From assembly GCF_900156405.1 (NCBI RefSeq), contig NZ_FTNN01000003.1, forward strand, positions 310,001-374,000: a stretch of DNA of 64,000 nucleotides, given 5' to 3'. Each line of letters starts with the position of its first letter. The stretch's first letter is position 1. This stretch comes from Shewanella morhuae. GTDB lineage: Bacteria > Pseudomonadota > Gammaproteobacteria > Enterobacterales > Shewanellaceae. Under the pieces are notes generated by a model. That model made no database searches. It saw only the letters and a program-made list of their open reading frames with translations, and was not told the DNA's origin. This document shows, piece after piece, positions 44,718-55,442 of this stretch. The translations under genes were made by a program, and so were the position numbers.

Positions 44718-46397
44718 CTAGTTATTATTTCCGGTGAGCATAGGTAAGTCTAAGCCCTGATCAACGGCGCAATCTTTGGCCATCTCATAACCCGCATCGG
44801 CATGGCGCATCACGCCTGTCGCTGGGTCATTCCACAGTACGCGGCCGACACGTTTTGCCGCCGCATCGGTACCGTCACACACAATCACTACGCCCGAATG
44901 TTGGCTAAAGCCCATACCCACGCCGCCACCGTGGTGCAATGAAACCCAAGTTGCGCCGCTGGCGGTGTTAAGTAGCGCATTGAGTAATGGCCAATCGGAC
45001 ACCGCATCTGAGCCATCGAGCATAGATTCGGTTTCGCGGTTAGGGCTGGCAACAGAGCCAGAATCTAAGTGATCACGGCCAATAACGATGGGCGCCGACA
45101 ACTCACCATTTTTGACCATTTCGTTAAACGCCAACGCCAAGCGAGCACGATCTTTTAAGCCCACCCAACAAATACGCGCTGGCAAACCTTGAAAGGCAAT
45201 ACGCTCACGCGCCATGTCTAACCAATTGTGTAGGTGTGGGTTATCAGGAATGAGCTGTTTAACTTTAGCGTCGGTCTTGTAAATATCTTCAGGATCACCA
45301 GATAGCGCTACCCAACGGAATGGGCCAATACCTTCGCAGAACAGCGGACGAATATAAGCGGGTACAAAACCAGGAAAATCAAAGGCGTTTTCAACGCCCA
45401 TTTCAAACGCCATTTGACGAATATTGTTACCGTAATCCAGCGTGGCCGCACCCGCAGTTTGTAAGTCGAGCATCGCTTGTACTTGCACTGCCATCGAGGC
45501 TTTAGCAGCTTTGACGACGCCCGCTTCGTCGGTTTTGCGCATGGCTGACACTTGCGCCATAGTCCAACCCTGCGGCAGATAACCGTTGAGTGGATCGTGG
45601 GCAGAGGTTTGGTCGGTCACGACATCGGGCGTAACGCCGCGCTTAACTAGCTCGGCAAACACATCGGCGGCGTTTGCCAGCAAGCCCACAGATACAGGCT
45701 TGCCTGCGGCATTGGCCGCATCAATCATGGCTAATGCTTCATCAAGCGTAGTGGCTTTTTTATCGACATAGCGAGTACGTAAGCGAAAATCGATACGGGT
45801 TTCGTCGACTTCACAGGCTAACACCGAGAAGCCCGCCATAGTGCCCGCTAAAGTTTGTGCGCCGCCCATGCCGCCTAACCCGCCAGTGAGGATCCATTTG
45901 CCTTTCGCTATGCCGTCAAAATGCTGTTTTGCCACCGACACAAAGGTCTCGTATGTGCCTTGAACTATGCCTTGAGTGCCAATGTAAATCCAAGAACCCG
46001 CCGTCATCTGGCCGTACATTGCCAAACCTAGCTTATCTAACTCGTTGAAATGCTCCCAATTCGCCCAATGTGGCACTAGGTTTGAGTTAGCGATTAACAC
46101 CCGCGGCGCATCACTGTGGGTGCGAAACACGCCTACCGGTTTACCCGATTGCACTAACAAGGTTTCGTCATCTTCGAGGCGTTGTAAGACCTCGATGATT
46201 TTGTCGTAACAATCCCAATCGCGGGCAGCACGGCCGATACCGCCATAGACAACTAAGTCCTCAGGCCGCTCGGCGACATCGGGATGTAAGTTATTCATTA
46301 GCATGCGCATTGGCGCTTCAGTTAGCCAGCTTTTGCAGCTTAATGTTGTTCCATGCGGCGCAATAATACGGCGGCTAGGGTCGTGTCGCTTGTCCAT
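44718..46397 (-). CDS. hutU: Urocanate hydratase
   Basis: Hydrates urocanate to imidazolonepropionate using tightly bound NAD+. 559 residues. Landmarks: [20 protein letters not shown] block ([13 protein letters not shown] near residue 50), [14 protein letters not shown] near 170 (NAD site), and [19 protein letters not shown] near 485. ATG 46397 follows AGAGG; a TTG at 46412 is in frame but less likely. Second gene after hutC. Confidence 0.96.
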   Translation of the reverse strand: MDKRHDPSRRIIAPHGTTLSCKSWLTEAPMRMLMNNLHPDVAERPEDLVVYGGIGRAARDWDCYDKIIEVLQRLEDDETLLVQSGKPVGVFRTHSDAPRVLIANSNLVPHWANWEHFNELDKLGLAMYGQMTAGSWIYIGTQGIVQGTYETFVSVAKQHFDGIAKGKWILTGGLGGMGGAQTLAGTMAGFSVLACEVDETRIDFRLRTRYVDKKATTLDEALAMIDAANAAGKPVSVGLLANAADVFAELVKRGVTPDVVTDQTSAHDPLNGYLPQGWTMAQVSAMRKTDEAGVVKAAKASMAVQVQAMLDLQTAGAATLDYGNNIRQMAFEMGVENAFDFPGFVPAYIRPLFCEGIGPFRWVALSGDPEDIYKTDAKVKQLIPDNPHLHNWLDMARERIAFQGLPARICWVGLKDRARLALAFNEMVKNGELSAPIVIGRDHLDSGSVASPNRETESMLDGSDAVSDWPLLNALLNTASGATWVSLHHGGGVGMGFSQHSGVVIVCDGTDAAAKRVGRVLWNDPATGVMRHADAGYEMAKDCAVDQGLDLPMLTGNNN

Positions 46398-46512
46398 AAA
46401 TATCCTCTTCAACCTGTGGTGTTCATCCGTTAACGCGGTAGAACTATTTATAATTGTATTGTTTTTATTGTGTATTTCTTAATAAGGGTACAACGTGTTA
46501 TTGATATGAAAT

Positions 46513-47220
46513 CTACTTACTAAAGGTTAAATGGCCACCAAGCTTAAAGCGGCTTCCGGGGTGAACTAATCGTGCAAAACTGACAACGCCTTGCCGTGAC
46601 CAAGTGCGGCGTAAAATCTGTAAACAAGGTTCTGTCGCTGGAATCGCTAACCTTTGTTGTAATTCGCTATTGGCAATAACCGCCTCAATCGTATGGTGTG
46701 CTTCGGTGAGCGGCGCTACCTGTGATAAATATTCGTGTGGTGTTTGCAGGCTAAAATCTTGCAATAAATAGTCCGGCACTAATGCGGGATTCACATAGCG
46801 TTCTTCAACTTGCAGCGGTAAGCCTTGCTCGCAATGCACTAATATTGAATGAAAAATAGGGCTATCTAAATCAACTTCGAGCGCTATAGCGATAGCTGCT
46901 GAAGCATTCATTTGCCGTAATAAAAGTTGCTGCACGCTGTAGCCATGGCCGCGGTCTTTGATCTCGTCGGCAATATTGCGAATTACCAGCATGGACGATT
47001 GCGATTTACGCCCCGCCACAAAGGTGCCTAGCCCTTGCGAGCGTTCAAGTACGCCGTTATCGGTTAGTTCAGTCAGCGCACGCCGCGCCGTCATCCGGCT
47101 ACAGGTAAACAATTCAGCGAGTTGATTCTCAGACGGTACACGGGCATTTTCTTCCCACTCGCCCGATTCGATACAGCCGATAATGTATTGCTTAATTTCG
47201 GCAAACTTAGGAATAGCCAA
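46513..47220 (-). CDS. hutC: Histidine utilisation repressor (GntR/HutC family)
   Basis: 235 residues: N-terminal winged helix (RVPSENQLAELFTCSRMTARRALTELTDNGVLERSQGLGTFV) and C-terminal UTRA ligand domain (VLVHCEQGLPLQVEERYVNP). HutC-type repressors release DNA when they bind urocanate. A palindromic site lies just upstream between hutC and hutI, consistent with autoregulation and control of both directions. Confidence 0.94.
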   Translation of the reverse strand: MAIPKFAEIKQYIIGCIESGEWEENARVPSENQLAELFTCSRMTARRALTELTDNGVLERSQGLGTFVAGRKSQSSMLVIRNIADEIKDRGHGYSVQQLLLRQMNASAAIAIALEVDLDSPIFHSILVHCEQGLPLQVEERYVNPALVPDYLLQDFSLQTPHEYLSQVAPLTEAHHTIEAVIANSELQQRLAIPATEPCLQILRRTWSRQGVVSFARLVHPGSRFKLGGHLTFSK

Positions 47221-47318
47221 AACATTTCCTTTAAACTGAGAGAATAAATGCGAGCGAATAACCTCACGCTAGCGAATGTAACGACGCTTTCAAACGATTA
47301 AAATAGCGGCTACAATCC

Positions 47319-47350
47319 TAGCTTGTATATACAAGCAAATACAAGCTAGC
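47319..47350. promoter_or_regulatory. Probable HutC operator between hutC and hutI
   Basis: GCTTGTATATACAAGC (47321-47336) is a 16-bp perfect palindrome containing the CTTGTATATACAAG type of HutC site. A second half site ACAAGC follows at 47341, and CTAG flanks occur on both sides. Confidence 0.8.
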
Positions 47351-47413
47351 TCACATAATTTTCAATGATAACGACTGCGCAGGGGCAAAATGTCAACGCA
47401 GCGAGGGGAACAC

Positions 47414-48640
47414 ATGTCTTGGGATCAGGTTTGGATTGACGTTAACTTAGCCACTATGGACCCTTCCATATCAACACCTTATGGCGCGATTACTAACGCG
47501 GCCATCGCAGTCAAACAGGGCAAAATTGCTTGGCTTGGCCCACGTAGCGAACTGCCCGCCTTTGATGTATTGGCAACCCCCGTTTACCGAGGCAAAGGTG
47601 GCTGGATAACCCCTGGATTGATTGACGCCCACACACACTTAATTTTTGCCGGTAATCGCGCCAATGAATTTGAATTACGCTTACAGGGCGCCAGTTATGA
47701 GGATATAGCCCGCGCCGGTGGCGGTATTATTTCTACTGTTAAAGCCTGCCGTGATGCCGATGAAGCAGAATTGTTTGAGCTCGGCCGCCAGCGTTTAAAC
47801 GCACTTGCTAAAGAAGGGGTAACTACGGTTGAAATTAAGTCAGGCTATGGCTTAGATACTGAAACTGAATTAAAAATCCTCCGCGTTGCCCGAGAATTAG
47901 GTGAACATCACCATGTGGATGTCAAAACGACTTTTCTCGGCGCCCATGCTATTCCGCCAGAATATAAAGACAATAGCGATGGCTATGTTGACTTGATTAT
48001 CAACGAGATGCTGCCAGCCGTGATCGCCGAGAATCTGGCCGATGCGGTAGATGTATTCTGCGAAAATATTGCGTTTAATCTCGAACAAACTGAGCGTGTA
48101 CTCAGCGCAGCTAAAGCGGCGGGATTAGAGATTAAACTCCATGCAGAGCAGTTAACCAATATGGGCGGCTCAGCATTGGCGGCGCGGCTTGGCGCTAAGT
48201 CTGTAGATCATATTGAATATTTAGATGAAGCAGGCGTTAAAGCCTTAAGTGAAAGTGGCACCTGCGCTGTGCTACTACCGGGCGCATTTTACTTTTTACG
48301 CGAAACGCAAAAACCACCTATCGATTTACTGCGCCAATACGGTGTACCTATGGTGCTCGCCAGCGACTTTAACCCAGGCTCATCGCCTATTTGCTCAACC
48401 CTGCTGATGCTGAATATGGGCTGCACCTTATTCCGCTTAACCCCAGAAGAAGCCTTAAAAGGGCTCACCTTAAACGCCGCTAAAGCCCTAGGGATTGAAG
48501 ATAGAGTTGGTAGTTTAGTGGTTGGCAAACAAGCCGATTTTTGCCTGTGGGATATCGCCACTCCTGCGCAGTTAGCCTACAGCTATGGCGTAAACCCCTG
48601 CAAAGATGTAGTGAAAAATGGCGTGTTAGTACATCAGTAA
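47414..48640 (+). CDS. hutI: Imidazolonepropionase
   Basis: Amidohydrolase that opens imidazolone-5-propionate to formiminoglutamate, third step of histidine breakdown. 408 residues. Metal site [16 protein letters not shown] near residue 76; later [22 protein letters not shown] and [11 protein letters not shown] provide remaining ligands. I chose ATG 47414 because GAGGGGAA lies just upstream; ATG 47390 is the longer alternative. Divergent from hutCUH. The final step enzyme (hutG or hutF) is not in the window. Confidence 0.96.
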   Translation: MSWDQVWIDVNLATMDPSISTPYGAITNAAIAVKQGKIAWLGPRSELPAFDVLATPVYRGKGGWITPGLIDAHTHLIFAGNRANEFELRLQGASYEDIARAGGGIISTVKACRDADEAELFELGRQRLNALAKEGVTTVEIKSGYGLDTETELKILRVARELGEHHHVDVKTTFLGAHAIPPEYKDNSDGYVDLIINEMLPAVIAENLADAVDVFCENIAFNLEQTERVLSAAKAAGLEIKLHAEQLTNMGGSALAARLGAKSVDHIEYLDEAGVKALSESGTCAVLLPGAFYFLRETQKPPIDLLRQYGVPMVLASDFNPGSSPICSTLLMLNMGCTLFRLTPEEALKGLTLNAAKALGIEDRVGSLVVGKQADFCLWDIATPAQLAYSYGVNPCKDVVKNGVLVHQ

Positions 48641-48682
48641 CATAAAAGAACTCGCCACAAATGCAGGATACACCGCAAGTAA

Positions 48683-48722
48683 GATAAGGTCGCTAAATCA
48701 AATATAGTGACCTTATCTTTAT
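48683..48722. terminator. Bidirectional terminator between hutI and the reductase gene
   Basis: GATAAGGTC (48683-48691) pairs with GACCTTATC (48709-48717), followed by T-rich DNA; the stop of the minus-strand gene is at its right edge. Confidence 0.7.
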
Positions 48723-49474
48723 TAAGAATTTATAGCACTTTCGTGCTGCTCATCTTCTTGCTTTACCAACTTGTGCTCACCCTCATTACAACCAATTTTC
48801 CAGTAGCTTGATGTATAAAAATGACTCTTAGGTAATGTATGCGCTTGCTTAAAATGTCTTCTTAGCGCGCGCATACTGTTAAATTCGCAGGCAATCCACA
48901 CGGCTGGCTCACCAGCAAACCAAGGTAATTGGGCTATTTTCTCAACCAAAGGGCGACCTTCAGGATCAGCTTCTGGGTTTATTACCCAATGCAGCTCAAC
49001 ATTTTCAGGGTGTATTAAAGGCTGAATGTCGGCTTCATTTAGCACTTCAATCACGGCGTAACCGACGGCATCTGTTGGTAAAAGTGCCAAATTGACACTA
49101 ATGGCCGGCAACGCAGTCATATCACCGGCGAGTAAAAACCAATCAGCCTCAAGATTGATCAGTTTTTTAAGCCCAGGGCCACCAATTTGAATCATATCGC
49201 CCACTTGCGCTGTTTTTGCCCAACCTGATGCGGGTCCGTCGGTATCGTGTAGTACAAAATCCACATCAATTTCATTATCGCGTTGCTGACGAATAGTGTA
49301 GGTGCGCATCAATGGACGCTCATCTGCCTGTGGGAATAACAACTTAATATAAGCACTCTCTTGATTGATTGGAAAACCCGCTAATCCGGCGCCACCTAAA
49401 CTGATGCGTAGCATATGCGGAGTAATATAAGTGCGGCGGATAACTTGTAACTCACGTGGCGGCGGCTTATTCAT
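48722..49474 (-). CDS. Siderophore-interacting protein (FAD ferric-siderophore reductase)
   Basis: 250 residues of the ViuB/YqjH family, which reduces ferric siderophores in the cytoplasm to free iron. FAD-binding block RPLMRTYTIRQQ near residue 58, then VDFVLHDTDGPASGWAKTAQVGD near 75 and WFLLAGDMTALPAI near 115. ATG 49474 follows GAGGAGA. It overlaps the marR gene by eight bases, so it is the target or partner of that regulator. Confidence 0.92.
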   Translation of the reverse strand: MNKPPPRELQVIRRTYITPHMLRISLGGAGLAGFPINQESAYIKLLFPQADERPLMRTYTIRQQRDNEIDVDFVLHDTDGPASGWAKTAQVGDMIQIGGPGLKKLINLEADWFLLAGDMTALPAISVNLALLPTDAVGYAVIEVLNEADIQPLIHPENVELHWVINPEADPEGRPLVEKIAQLPWFAGEPAVWIACEFNSMRALRRHFKQAHTLPKSHFYTSSYWKIGCNEGEHKLVKQEDEQHESAINS

Positions 49475-50030
49475 TGCTATTCTCCTCAATTGAAGGCTCT
49501 ACAGCTGCGTGTTCTGCCATTAGCTGTGATGCAATACTTACTTTTTCCACAGAGCTTTTACGCTCAGTAGACAATCTTTTTTGCGTTACGCTATTCGCGC
49601 TAAATGTCTCGTCGACACTCTTACTTATTCTATTGGCAAGTTGAATAAAAGTAGCAACTTCATCGGGGCTGAGAGCCTGTGTCATGTGCGCGACTGTTTT
49701 GCGCTCAGCGATATTGACCTGCCTCATGATTTTTTCCCCCTCAGCCGTTGGGCGCAGTAACTGGCTACGACCATCTTTAGGGTTATCCAGTTTAGTGATT
49801 AAGCCACTGTGCTGCAGCTCATTGAGCACTCGAGTGATTTGTGCTTTATCCCGTTGCATCCGCAGGGCAATAGACTGAGCCGTTGATTCTGGATTACGAC
49901 AAATCCCTTTTAATGCACGGATATGAGTGACAGGTAAATCAACCTCTTGCGCGGCAATATCACTACGTAATTGTTTTTTATAGGCGTGGACTAAGGTGTG
50001 CAAGGTTTCGCTAAGTGACAATAACGGCAT
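49467..50030 (-). CDS. MarR family transcriptional regulator
   Basis: 187 residues with a MarR winged helix: TAQSIALRMQRDKAQITRVLNEL is the recognition region, and LITKLDNPKDGRSQLLRPTAEG the wing. C-terminal helices for dimerisation, then an unusual extra tail of ~45 residues rich in Ser/Glu. ATG 50030 follows GAGAGGG. It likely controls itself and the overlapping siderophore reductase gene via the repeated TTGAC palindromes upstream. Ligand unknown. Confidence 0.9.
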   Translation of the reverse strand: MPLLSLSETLHTLVHAYKKQLRSDIAAQEVDLPVTHIRALKGICRNPESTAQSIALRMQRDKAQITRVLNELQHSGLITKLDNPKDGRSQLLRPTAEGEKIMRQVNIAERKTVAHMTQALSPDEVATFIQLANRISKSVDETFSANSVTQKRLSTERKSSVEKVSIASQLMAEHAAVEPSIEENSNE

Positions 50031-50047
50031 AACAAGCCCTCTCAATA

Positions 50048-50089
50048 GTTGACTATATCAACAATATTGCATTTGATTGACTGAGTCAA
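50048..50089. promoter_or_regulatory. Two candidate MarR operators upstream of marR
   Basis: GTTGACTATATCAAC (50048-50062) and TTGACTGAGTCAA (50077-50089) are TTGAC-type inverted repeats 28 bases apart centre to centre, just before the marR start. Confidence 0.65.
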
Positions 50090-50278
50090 CTATCTCGAGT
50101 GGTTGAGAATGGCATATCGCTTAACATTTAAGGCAAAGCTTGTACGCCCTAAGTGATGTACAGCAAATAAGCATATTTTTATGATTAAATCGGAAAAATG
50201 TCCGTTTTTTTATAGAAAAAATCCTCAATGATTCATCTACAACAAAAATGATCTTCTACAAAAATGATGGATTGACCT

Positions 50279-51499
50279 ATGTCTACACTAATGAGCTGTA
50301 TCGGTGTTGCTGTTCTGATTTTGATTGGTTACTTATTCTCTGAGAATAAACGCCATGTAAAATTTAAAACGATTGGGGGTGCATTAACACTGCAAATTTT
50401 ACTGGGTGCATTTGTAATGTTTGTACCAGTAGGCGTCACCATTATTGAAGCCATGAGTAGTGGCGTCAACAGTGTTATCGCTTTCTCAAATGCGGGATTA
50501 AGCTTTGTTTTTGGCGACTTAGCCAATTATAAGGTGGGGTTCGTTTTTGTAATCAACGTCCTATGTGTCGTGATATTTATCTCTGCATTAATTTCTGTTC
50601 TGTACTATTTAAAGGTGATGCAGTTTGTCATCAATATTATTGGTGGCGCGCTTGCCAAAGTATTAGGCACCAGTAAAGCAGAATCACTCTCGGCCACAGC
50701 CAATATCTTCGTCGGCCCGATTGAAGCGCCTTCGATGGTGCGTCCACTGGTAAAAAATATGACTCGTTCAGAGTTATTTGCCGTGATGACGGGCGGATTA
50801 GCCAGTGTTGCCGGTGGCACTATGGTGGGTTACATCAACTTAGGCATTGATCCTAAATATATTCTTACCGCTTGTTTTATGACCGCGCCAGCGGGTCTGT
50901 TATTTGCCAAGTTACTGTGTCCGCAAACGGAACAACATTTAGTCAAAGATGAAATCGAAATCGATGCGGCTGAGCAACCTAAAGGTTTACTCGAAGCCAT
51001 TACCGATGGTTCATTAATGGGAATGAATCAAGTCATCACTGTTACCGCATTATTAGTGTCATTTGTCGCGCTTATCGCTTTATTAAACGGACTCCTTGGC
51101 GGTTTTGGTCACTTGTTCAGTATCGATAATCTTACGCTAGAAATGATCATTGGTTACCTACTGTCACCACTGGCATTTTTAATGGGTGTACCTTGGTCAG
51201 AGGCAATACAAGCGGGTTCAATTATTGGCCAAAAGATTGCCATTAATGAGTTTGTTGCTTACATCCACTTTTTAGAAATCTCCAGCACCCTTTCAGATAA
51301 AACACAGGCAATTGTCGTGTTCAGTCTGTGTGGATTTGCCAATATTGGCTCCCTTGCCATGGTCGTCGGTGGTATCGCTGCTATGTGTCCAGATAAAAGA
51401 GAAATTATCTCTCAAATTGGTCCAAAAGTTCTCTTAGCAGCGATTTTAGCCAATTTAATGTCTGGCACGATTGCTGGCGGCCTAGTGTCTTTAATATAA
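50279..51499 (+). CDS. Concentrative nucleoside transporter (NupC/CNT family)
   Basis: Inner-membrane nucleoside uptake with H+ or Na+. 406 residues, many hydrophobic helices. CNT landmarks: FVFGDLANY near residue 78, the inverted GTSKAESLSATANIFVGPIEAPSMVRP near 140 (quoted in part: ESLSATANIFVGPIEAP), MTGGLASVAGGTMVGYI near 173, and ALCGFANIGSL-like CGFANIGSLAMVVGGIAAM near 360. Followed after 15 bases by deoD, so the pair imports and splits nucleosides. Confidence 0.94.
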   Translation: MSTLMSCIGVAVLILIGYLFSENKRHVKFKTIGGALTLQILLGAFVMFVPVGVTIIEAMSSGVNSVIAFSNAGLSFVFGDLANYKVGFVFVINVLCVVIFISALISVLYYLKVMQFVINIIGGALAKVLGTSKAESLSATANIFVGPIEAPSMVRPLVKNMTRSELFAVMTGGLASVAGGTMVGYINLGIDPKYILTACFMTAPAGLLFAKLLCPQTEQHLVKDEIEIDAAEQPKGLLEAITDGSLMGMNQVITVTALLVSFVALIALLNGLLGGFGHLFSIDNLTLEMIIGYLLSPLAFLMGVPWSEAIQAGSIIGQKIAINEFVAYIHFLEISSTLSDKTQAIVVFSLCGFANIGSLAMVVGGIAAMCPDKREIISQIGPKVLLAAILANLMSGTIAGGLVSLI

Positions 51500-51514
51500 A
51501 TTTTGAGGTAAAAC

Positions 51515-52225
51515 ATGTCGACTCCACATATCAATGCAAATCCAGGTGATTTTGCAGAAACCATTATCATGTCAGGCGATCCACTACGAGCAAAGCTCAT
51601 TGCGGAAACCTATTTAGAAGACGTTAGAGAAGTCACGAATATTCGTGGAATGCTAGGCTTTACAGGCAAATATAAATCTAAAGCTATTTCTGTTATGGGC
51701 CATGGTATGGGTGCACCTTCAGCCTCTATCTACTTTCATGAACTCATGACCACTTTTGGCGTGAAAAACTTTATTAGAGTCGGTAGTTGCGGTGCGATAT
51801 CAGATAATATCCACTTAAAAGATTTAATTGTGGCTATGGGCGCCTCAACGGATTCTAAAACAAATCGAATTCGATTTTTAGACCATGACCTTGCCGCTAT
51901 TGCAAACTTTGAGCTATTACAAGCGTGTTATGAGGTATTAAAAACAACCTCAGTTACGTTTAAAGTCGGTAATGTATTTTCATCGGATCTCTTTTATCGC
52001 CCTAATGAAGATGATTACACTGTAATGGCAAAATATGGCGTGCTCGGTGTCGAGATGGAAGTGAATGCGCTTTATACACTTGCTGCTGAACATCAATGCC
52101 GCGCGCTCGCACTGTGCACAGTAACAGACCATATTACTCGCCATGAGTATTTAACCGCTGATGAACGCAGAACCGATCTGCACGAAATGGTTAAAGTCGC
52201 ATTAGAAACCGCACTTAAAATATAA
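51515..52225 (+). CDS. deoD: Purine nucleoside phosphorylase
   Basis: Phosphorolysis of purine (deoxy)nucleosides to base and (deoxy)ribose 1-phosphate. 236 residues of the hexameric bacterial type. Phosphate site SGDPLRAK near residue 20, RVGSCGAI near 87, the nucleoside site [10 protein letters not shown] near 178 and VTDHI with the catalytic Asp near 204. Second gene after the nucleoside transporter; the usual deoCAB partners are elsewhere. Confidence 0.96.
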   Translation: MSTPHINANPGDFAETIIMSGDPLRAKLIAETYLEDVREVTNIRGMLGFTGKYKSKAISVMGHGMGAPSASIYFHELMTTFGVKNFIRVGSCGAISDNIHLKDLIVAMGASTDSKTNRIRFLDHDLAAIANFELLQACYEVLKTTSVTFKVGNVFSSDLFYRPNEDDYTVMAKYGVLGVEMEVNALYTLAAEHQCRALALCTVTDHITRHEYLTADERRTDLHEMVKVALETALKI

Positions 52226-52256
52226 CTAACTTCATGTAGCTATATAAAATAAATAT

Positions 52257-52289
52257 TAATAAGTGGCTAATATCTTTAGCCACTTATTA
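52257..52289 (+). terminator. Probable terminator after deoD
   Basis: TAATAAGTGGCTAA (52257-52270) pairs perfectly over 14 bp with TTAGCCACTTATTA (52276-52289) around TATCT. The T run is weak, so efficiency is uncertain. Confidence 0.6.
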
Positions 52290-52380
52290 AATATAAATAA
52301 CGTCAAACCGCTCAACTAACAGCCAAAATATTACATCTCTAAGTATAGATTGCTATTCAATACCGCAAGCGTATAATTAA

Positions 52381-53016
52381 ATGTTAAATTACACGTTATT
52401 GAATATAATACAGATACTTATGGAAGATATTACTACTATTGTTAAGGCTATGGGTATTGCAGAGATTAAGTACAGTAAGAATACCTACTTACTTAGACAA
52501 TCTAAGCAAGTGTCAGAACTATTATTTTGTGAGAATGCGAGCCTAACAATATCTTATATCAACTCAAGTGGTAATGAATTTATTCTAAAAGTGGAAGATG
52601 ACTATACTGGTTTTTTAGGGGAGATGGAGTTTTTCCAAGAAAACAATAGTTCTTTATTTAGTGTAAGATCTAACAAATCAGGTTCATTATATCGAATATC
52701 AAAAGCTAGCTTCATAAAAATTGTAGAAAAAAATTCAGATATGTTTATGTATATTACTTCTTTAATTACTAAACGATACAATAGAAATATGCACGAACTT
52801 ATTAGTAACCTCACACAACCCACTAAAGCCAGCATTATCAATCAAATATTAGAAGCAAAAAACTTAGCTAACGAAGAACAGTTTAAATTATCTTCCACAT
52901 TAGGCGCTAAAAAACTCGGTATTACAACGCGCTCATATCGACGTATTATTAATGAGTTAATTCAAGAAGGGAAGATTATAAAAAATAAACCTTTTTACCA
53001 AATAATAGATCTTTAA
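52381..53016 (+). CDS. CRP/FNR-family regulator, YeiL-like
   Basis: 211 residues. N-terminal cyclic-nucleotide-type beta roll without a clear cAMP pocket (GNEFILKVEDDYTGFLGEMEFF, LYRISKASFIKIVEKN), then a C-terminal helix-turn-helix (GAKKLGITTRSYRRIINELIQEGKI). Overall pattern resembles E. coli YeiL, a regulator also found beside nucleoside genes. The gene is markedly AT-rich compared with its neighbours and codon use differs, hinting at transfer. Start uncertain: ATG 52381 or ATG 52420. It may regulate the upstream nup-deoD genes; inference only. Confidence 0.75.
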   Translation: MLNYTLLNIIQILMEDITTIVKAMGIAEIKYSKNTYLLRQSKQVSELLFCENASLTISYINSSGNEFILKVEDDYTGFLGEMEFFQENNSSLFSVRSNKSGSLYRISKASFIKIVEKNSDMFMYITSLITKRYNRNMHELISNLTQPTKASIINQILEAKNLANEEQFKLSSTLGAKKLGITTRSYRRIINELIQEGKIIKNKPFYQIIDL

Positions 53017-53206
53017 TCGCAAGCCTAGTTTATTACCACGCCTTACCCTCTATCTTCTGCAATATAAAGACTCTGTCATTCAATCTATATAACGTTAATG
53101 ATTAATATCTGACAGAACAGCTATCTTATGTTCTACTCACAAAATACGATTTCAACAGCAACATTCCTATCACTTTGATGCTGAGTCTAATTTCACGAGT
53201 AACCAT

Positions 53207-55084
53207 ATGAAAAAAATAATAAATATCTTAATGATAAGTTTATTAGTCACCGCCTGTGGTGAACCAAGCGCCACCAACACTGAAACGCCCGCAACGAAGC
53301 TAGGCGAAAACACCACCACAGCTGGGCACAGCCTAAATTTAAAACAGCAATTAACCGTAATCACTCAACACTATTTTGCCCTCAGACCAGAAATTGCCAC
53401 CTATTTTGGCGTCTCCGATATTGATGCGGGTAAAAACATCATGTCTAAACTTACAAACTACAGTCCATCTGGTGAAAACCACCGGCGCAAAGGCCTTAAC
53501 GCAATATTAAATGAGCTAAATGCCATTGATACTGCGACACTCAACACTTCAGAAAATATCAGTCTTAATGCTATAAAGTCAGAGATTAAAGGCGCACTGT
53601 TACCTGCCAAGGCCGTGGCTTACGGTACTGTACTAGGTGAATACGGCGTATGGTTTTTACCTTATACAGTTAGCCATTTATCAGGGCTGCATATTGAATT
53701 TCCTGGTTATATGGAAGATAAGTTTGCTGTAAACAATAGTGCTGAAGCGAAGGCGTATTTAACCCGTTTAAGCATGTATCCTGCGGCGATGGGCACGTTG
53801 ATCGATAAATTAAATTTAGATGCACAAATGGGAGTGATCCCACCTGATTTTGTCATCGATAAAACGATTGCCAGCTTACAGCAACAACTCAATGGCATGG
53901 CCGCTGAGCATCCACTTGTCACCAGTTTTAACGAAAAATTACTGACTGCAGAGGTAACAGACCGTGAAGCACTAGGGCAATCGGCCGCCGAATTGGTCGA
54001 AAGCAAATACTATCCTGCTACGCGCCAACTGATTTCCGCACTCAACAATATACGCCCGAAGGCATCACATAATGCTGGTATCGGACACTTGCCCCAAGGC
54101 AAAAAACTATATCAAACCATGATTCAGCATCTGGCGAACTCAGATAAAACTGCCGAACAAATTCATCAACTTGGTCTGTCTGAAGTGGCACGCATTTGCA
54201 CAGAAATGGACGGTTTACTAAAAAAGGTCGGCTATAACGAAGGTACTGTAGGCGAGCGCATGCAGGTGCTATTAAACGACCCTCAATATTTATACCCAGA
54301 TACGGCTGAAGGTAAACAACAGTTACTGGCCGATATTCATGCCGATCTTGCACAGGTAAACGCCAAACTGCCGCTGTGGTTTAGCCATTTACCGGCTCAA
54401 GAAGTCGCAGTAGAAGCAGTGCCGGATAGTCGTGCAGCATCAACTAGCGGTGCACTTTACGATGCCCCATCGCAAGATGGCTCACGTAAAGGAACATTTT
54501 GGATAAGCTTGTACGATATGGCCGCATTACCCTCTTACTCGCTGCAAACTTTAACCTACCACGAAACTAACCCTGGCCATCATTTGCAAACACTCATAGG
54601 TTTGTCAGACCAGTTACCACTACTCAGTAGCATTTTTTACTCTAATGCCGCTGGCGAAGGCTGGGCTTTGTACGCCGAACGCTTAGCATCCGAAATGGGT
54701 ATTTACGCTGACAATCCCATCAACGATATTGGCCGCTTACAATCGGAACTACATCGCGCGGTGCGTTTGGTGGTCGATACAGGTATACACGCTAAAGACT
54801 GGAGCCGTGAACAAGCAATTGATTACATGGTCACAACTGAAGGTATTCATCTTTCCGAGGCTACGGCTGAAATCGAACGCTACGTGGTTTGGCCTGCTCA
54901 AGCATTGGGTTACAAACTCGGCGAGCTAAAAATTATCGAGCTACGTGAAAAAGCTAAACAAGCTTTGGGGGATAAGTTTGATATCAAAGTGTTCCACGAC
55001 CGCCTGCTTGAAAACGGCGCTTTACCATTAGATTTGATGGAGCAAAAAATTAATCAGTGGCTAGCTTCGGTTAAAGCAGTCTAA
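53207..55084 (+). CDS. DUF885 family lipoprotein (putative metallopeptidase)
   Basis: 625 residues. Lipoprotein signal with lipobox VTAC (Cys about residue 17). DUF885 features: YFALRPEIATYFGVSD near residue 55, LPQGKKLYQTMIQHL near 300, and the likely zinc-binding helix LTYHETNPGHHLQ near 450 with HE..H spacing, followed by NAAGEGWALYAERLASEMG. The family is proposed to contain metal-dependent peptidases, mostly uncharacterised. Monocistronic with its own terminator. Confidence 0.88.
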   Translation: MKKIINILMISLLVTACGEPSATNTETPATKLGENTTTAGHSLNLKQQLTVITQHYFALRPEIATYFGVSDIDAGKNIMSKLTNYSPSGENHRRKGLNAILNELNAIDTATLNTSENISLNAIKSEIKGALLPAKAVAYGTVLGEYGVWFLPYTVSHLSGLHIEFPGYMEDKFAVNNSAEAKAYLTRLSMYPAAMGTLIDKLNLDAQMGVIPPDFVIDKTIASLQQQLNGMAAEHPLVTSFNEKLLTAEVTDREALGQSAAELVESKYYPATRQLISALNNIRPKASHNAGIGHLPQGKKLYQTMIQHLANSDKTAEQIHQLGLSEVARICTEMDGLLKKVGYNEGTVGERMQVLLNDPQYLYPDTAEGKQQLLADIHADLAQVNAKLPLWFSHLPAQEVAVEAVPDSRAASTSGALYDAPSQDGSRKGTFWISLYDMAALPSYSLQTLTYHETNPGHHLQTLIGLSDQLPLLSSIFYSNAAGEGWALYAERLASEMGIYADNPINDIGRLQSELHRAVRLVVDTGIHAKDWSREQAIDYMVTTEGIHLSEATAEIERYVVWPAQALGYKLGELKIIELREKAKQALGDKFDIKVFHDRLLENGALPLDLMEQKINQWLASVKAV

Positions 55085-55442
55085 GCGTAATTAGCTGACA
55101 CCTAGCACGCCGCTCATAACTCATCGCACCGCAATGACATGCATCAATATTGACGCTGTACATACAAAAAAGGGGCAACCGCTATCTCGGTTGACCCTTT
55201 TTTATCGTGCTGGCCAGATACTCATATTCACGTTTTGGAAGGTTTGAGAAGACTTATTCTTGCTCCGGCGCGTTTATTTCTGTTAGCGATAAATAGGCAA
55301 TAAAAACAACTTATCGCTCGTGCACAATAAAAGCGCTAAACAAGTACATCTATCAACAATGAATAAAATTACCCAAGAAAAAATGGAAATCCAACAACAA
55401 TCTAGCACTGTCTCTAGGTGATATTTTATAACTTTAAGCTCA
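55085..55442. other. Intergenic region after the DUF885 gene
   Basis: Contains the DUF885 terminator and about 230 further bases with no gene or recognisable signal. Confidence 0.4.
55165..55204 (+). terminator. Terminator after the DUF885 gene
   Basis: AAAAAAGGGGCAACC pairs (one mismatch) with GGTTGACCCTTTTTT around GCTATCTC. Confidence 0.88.
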
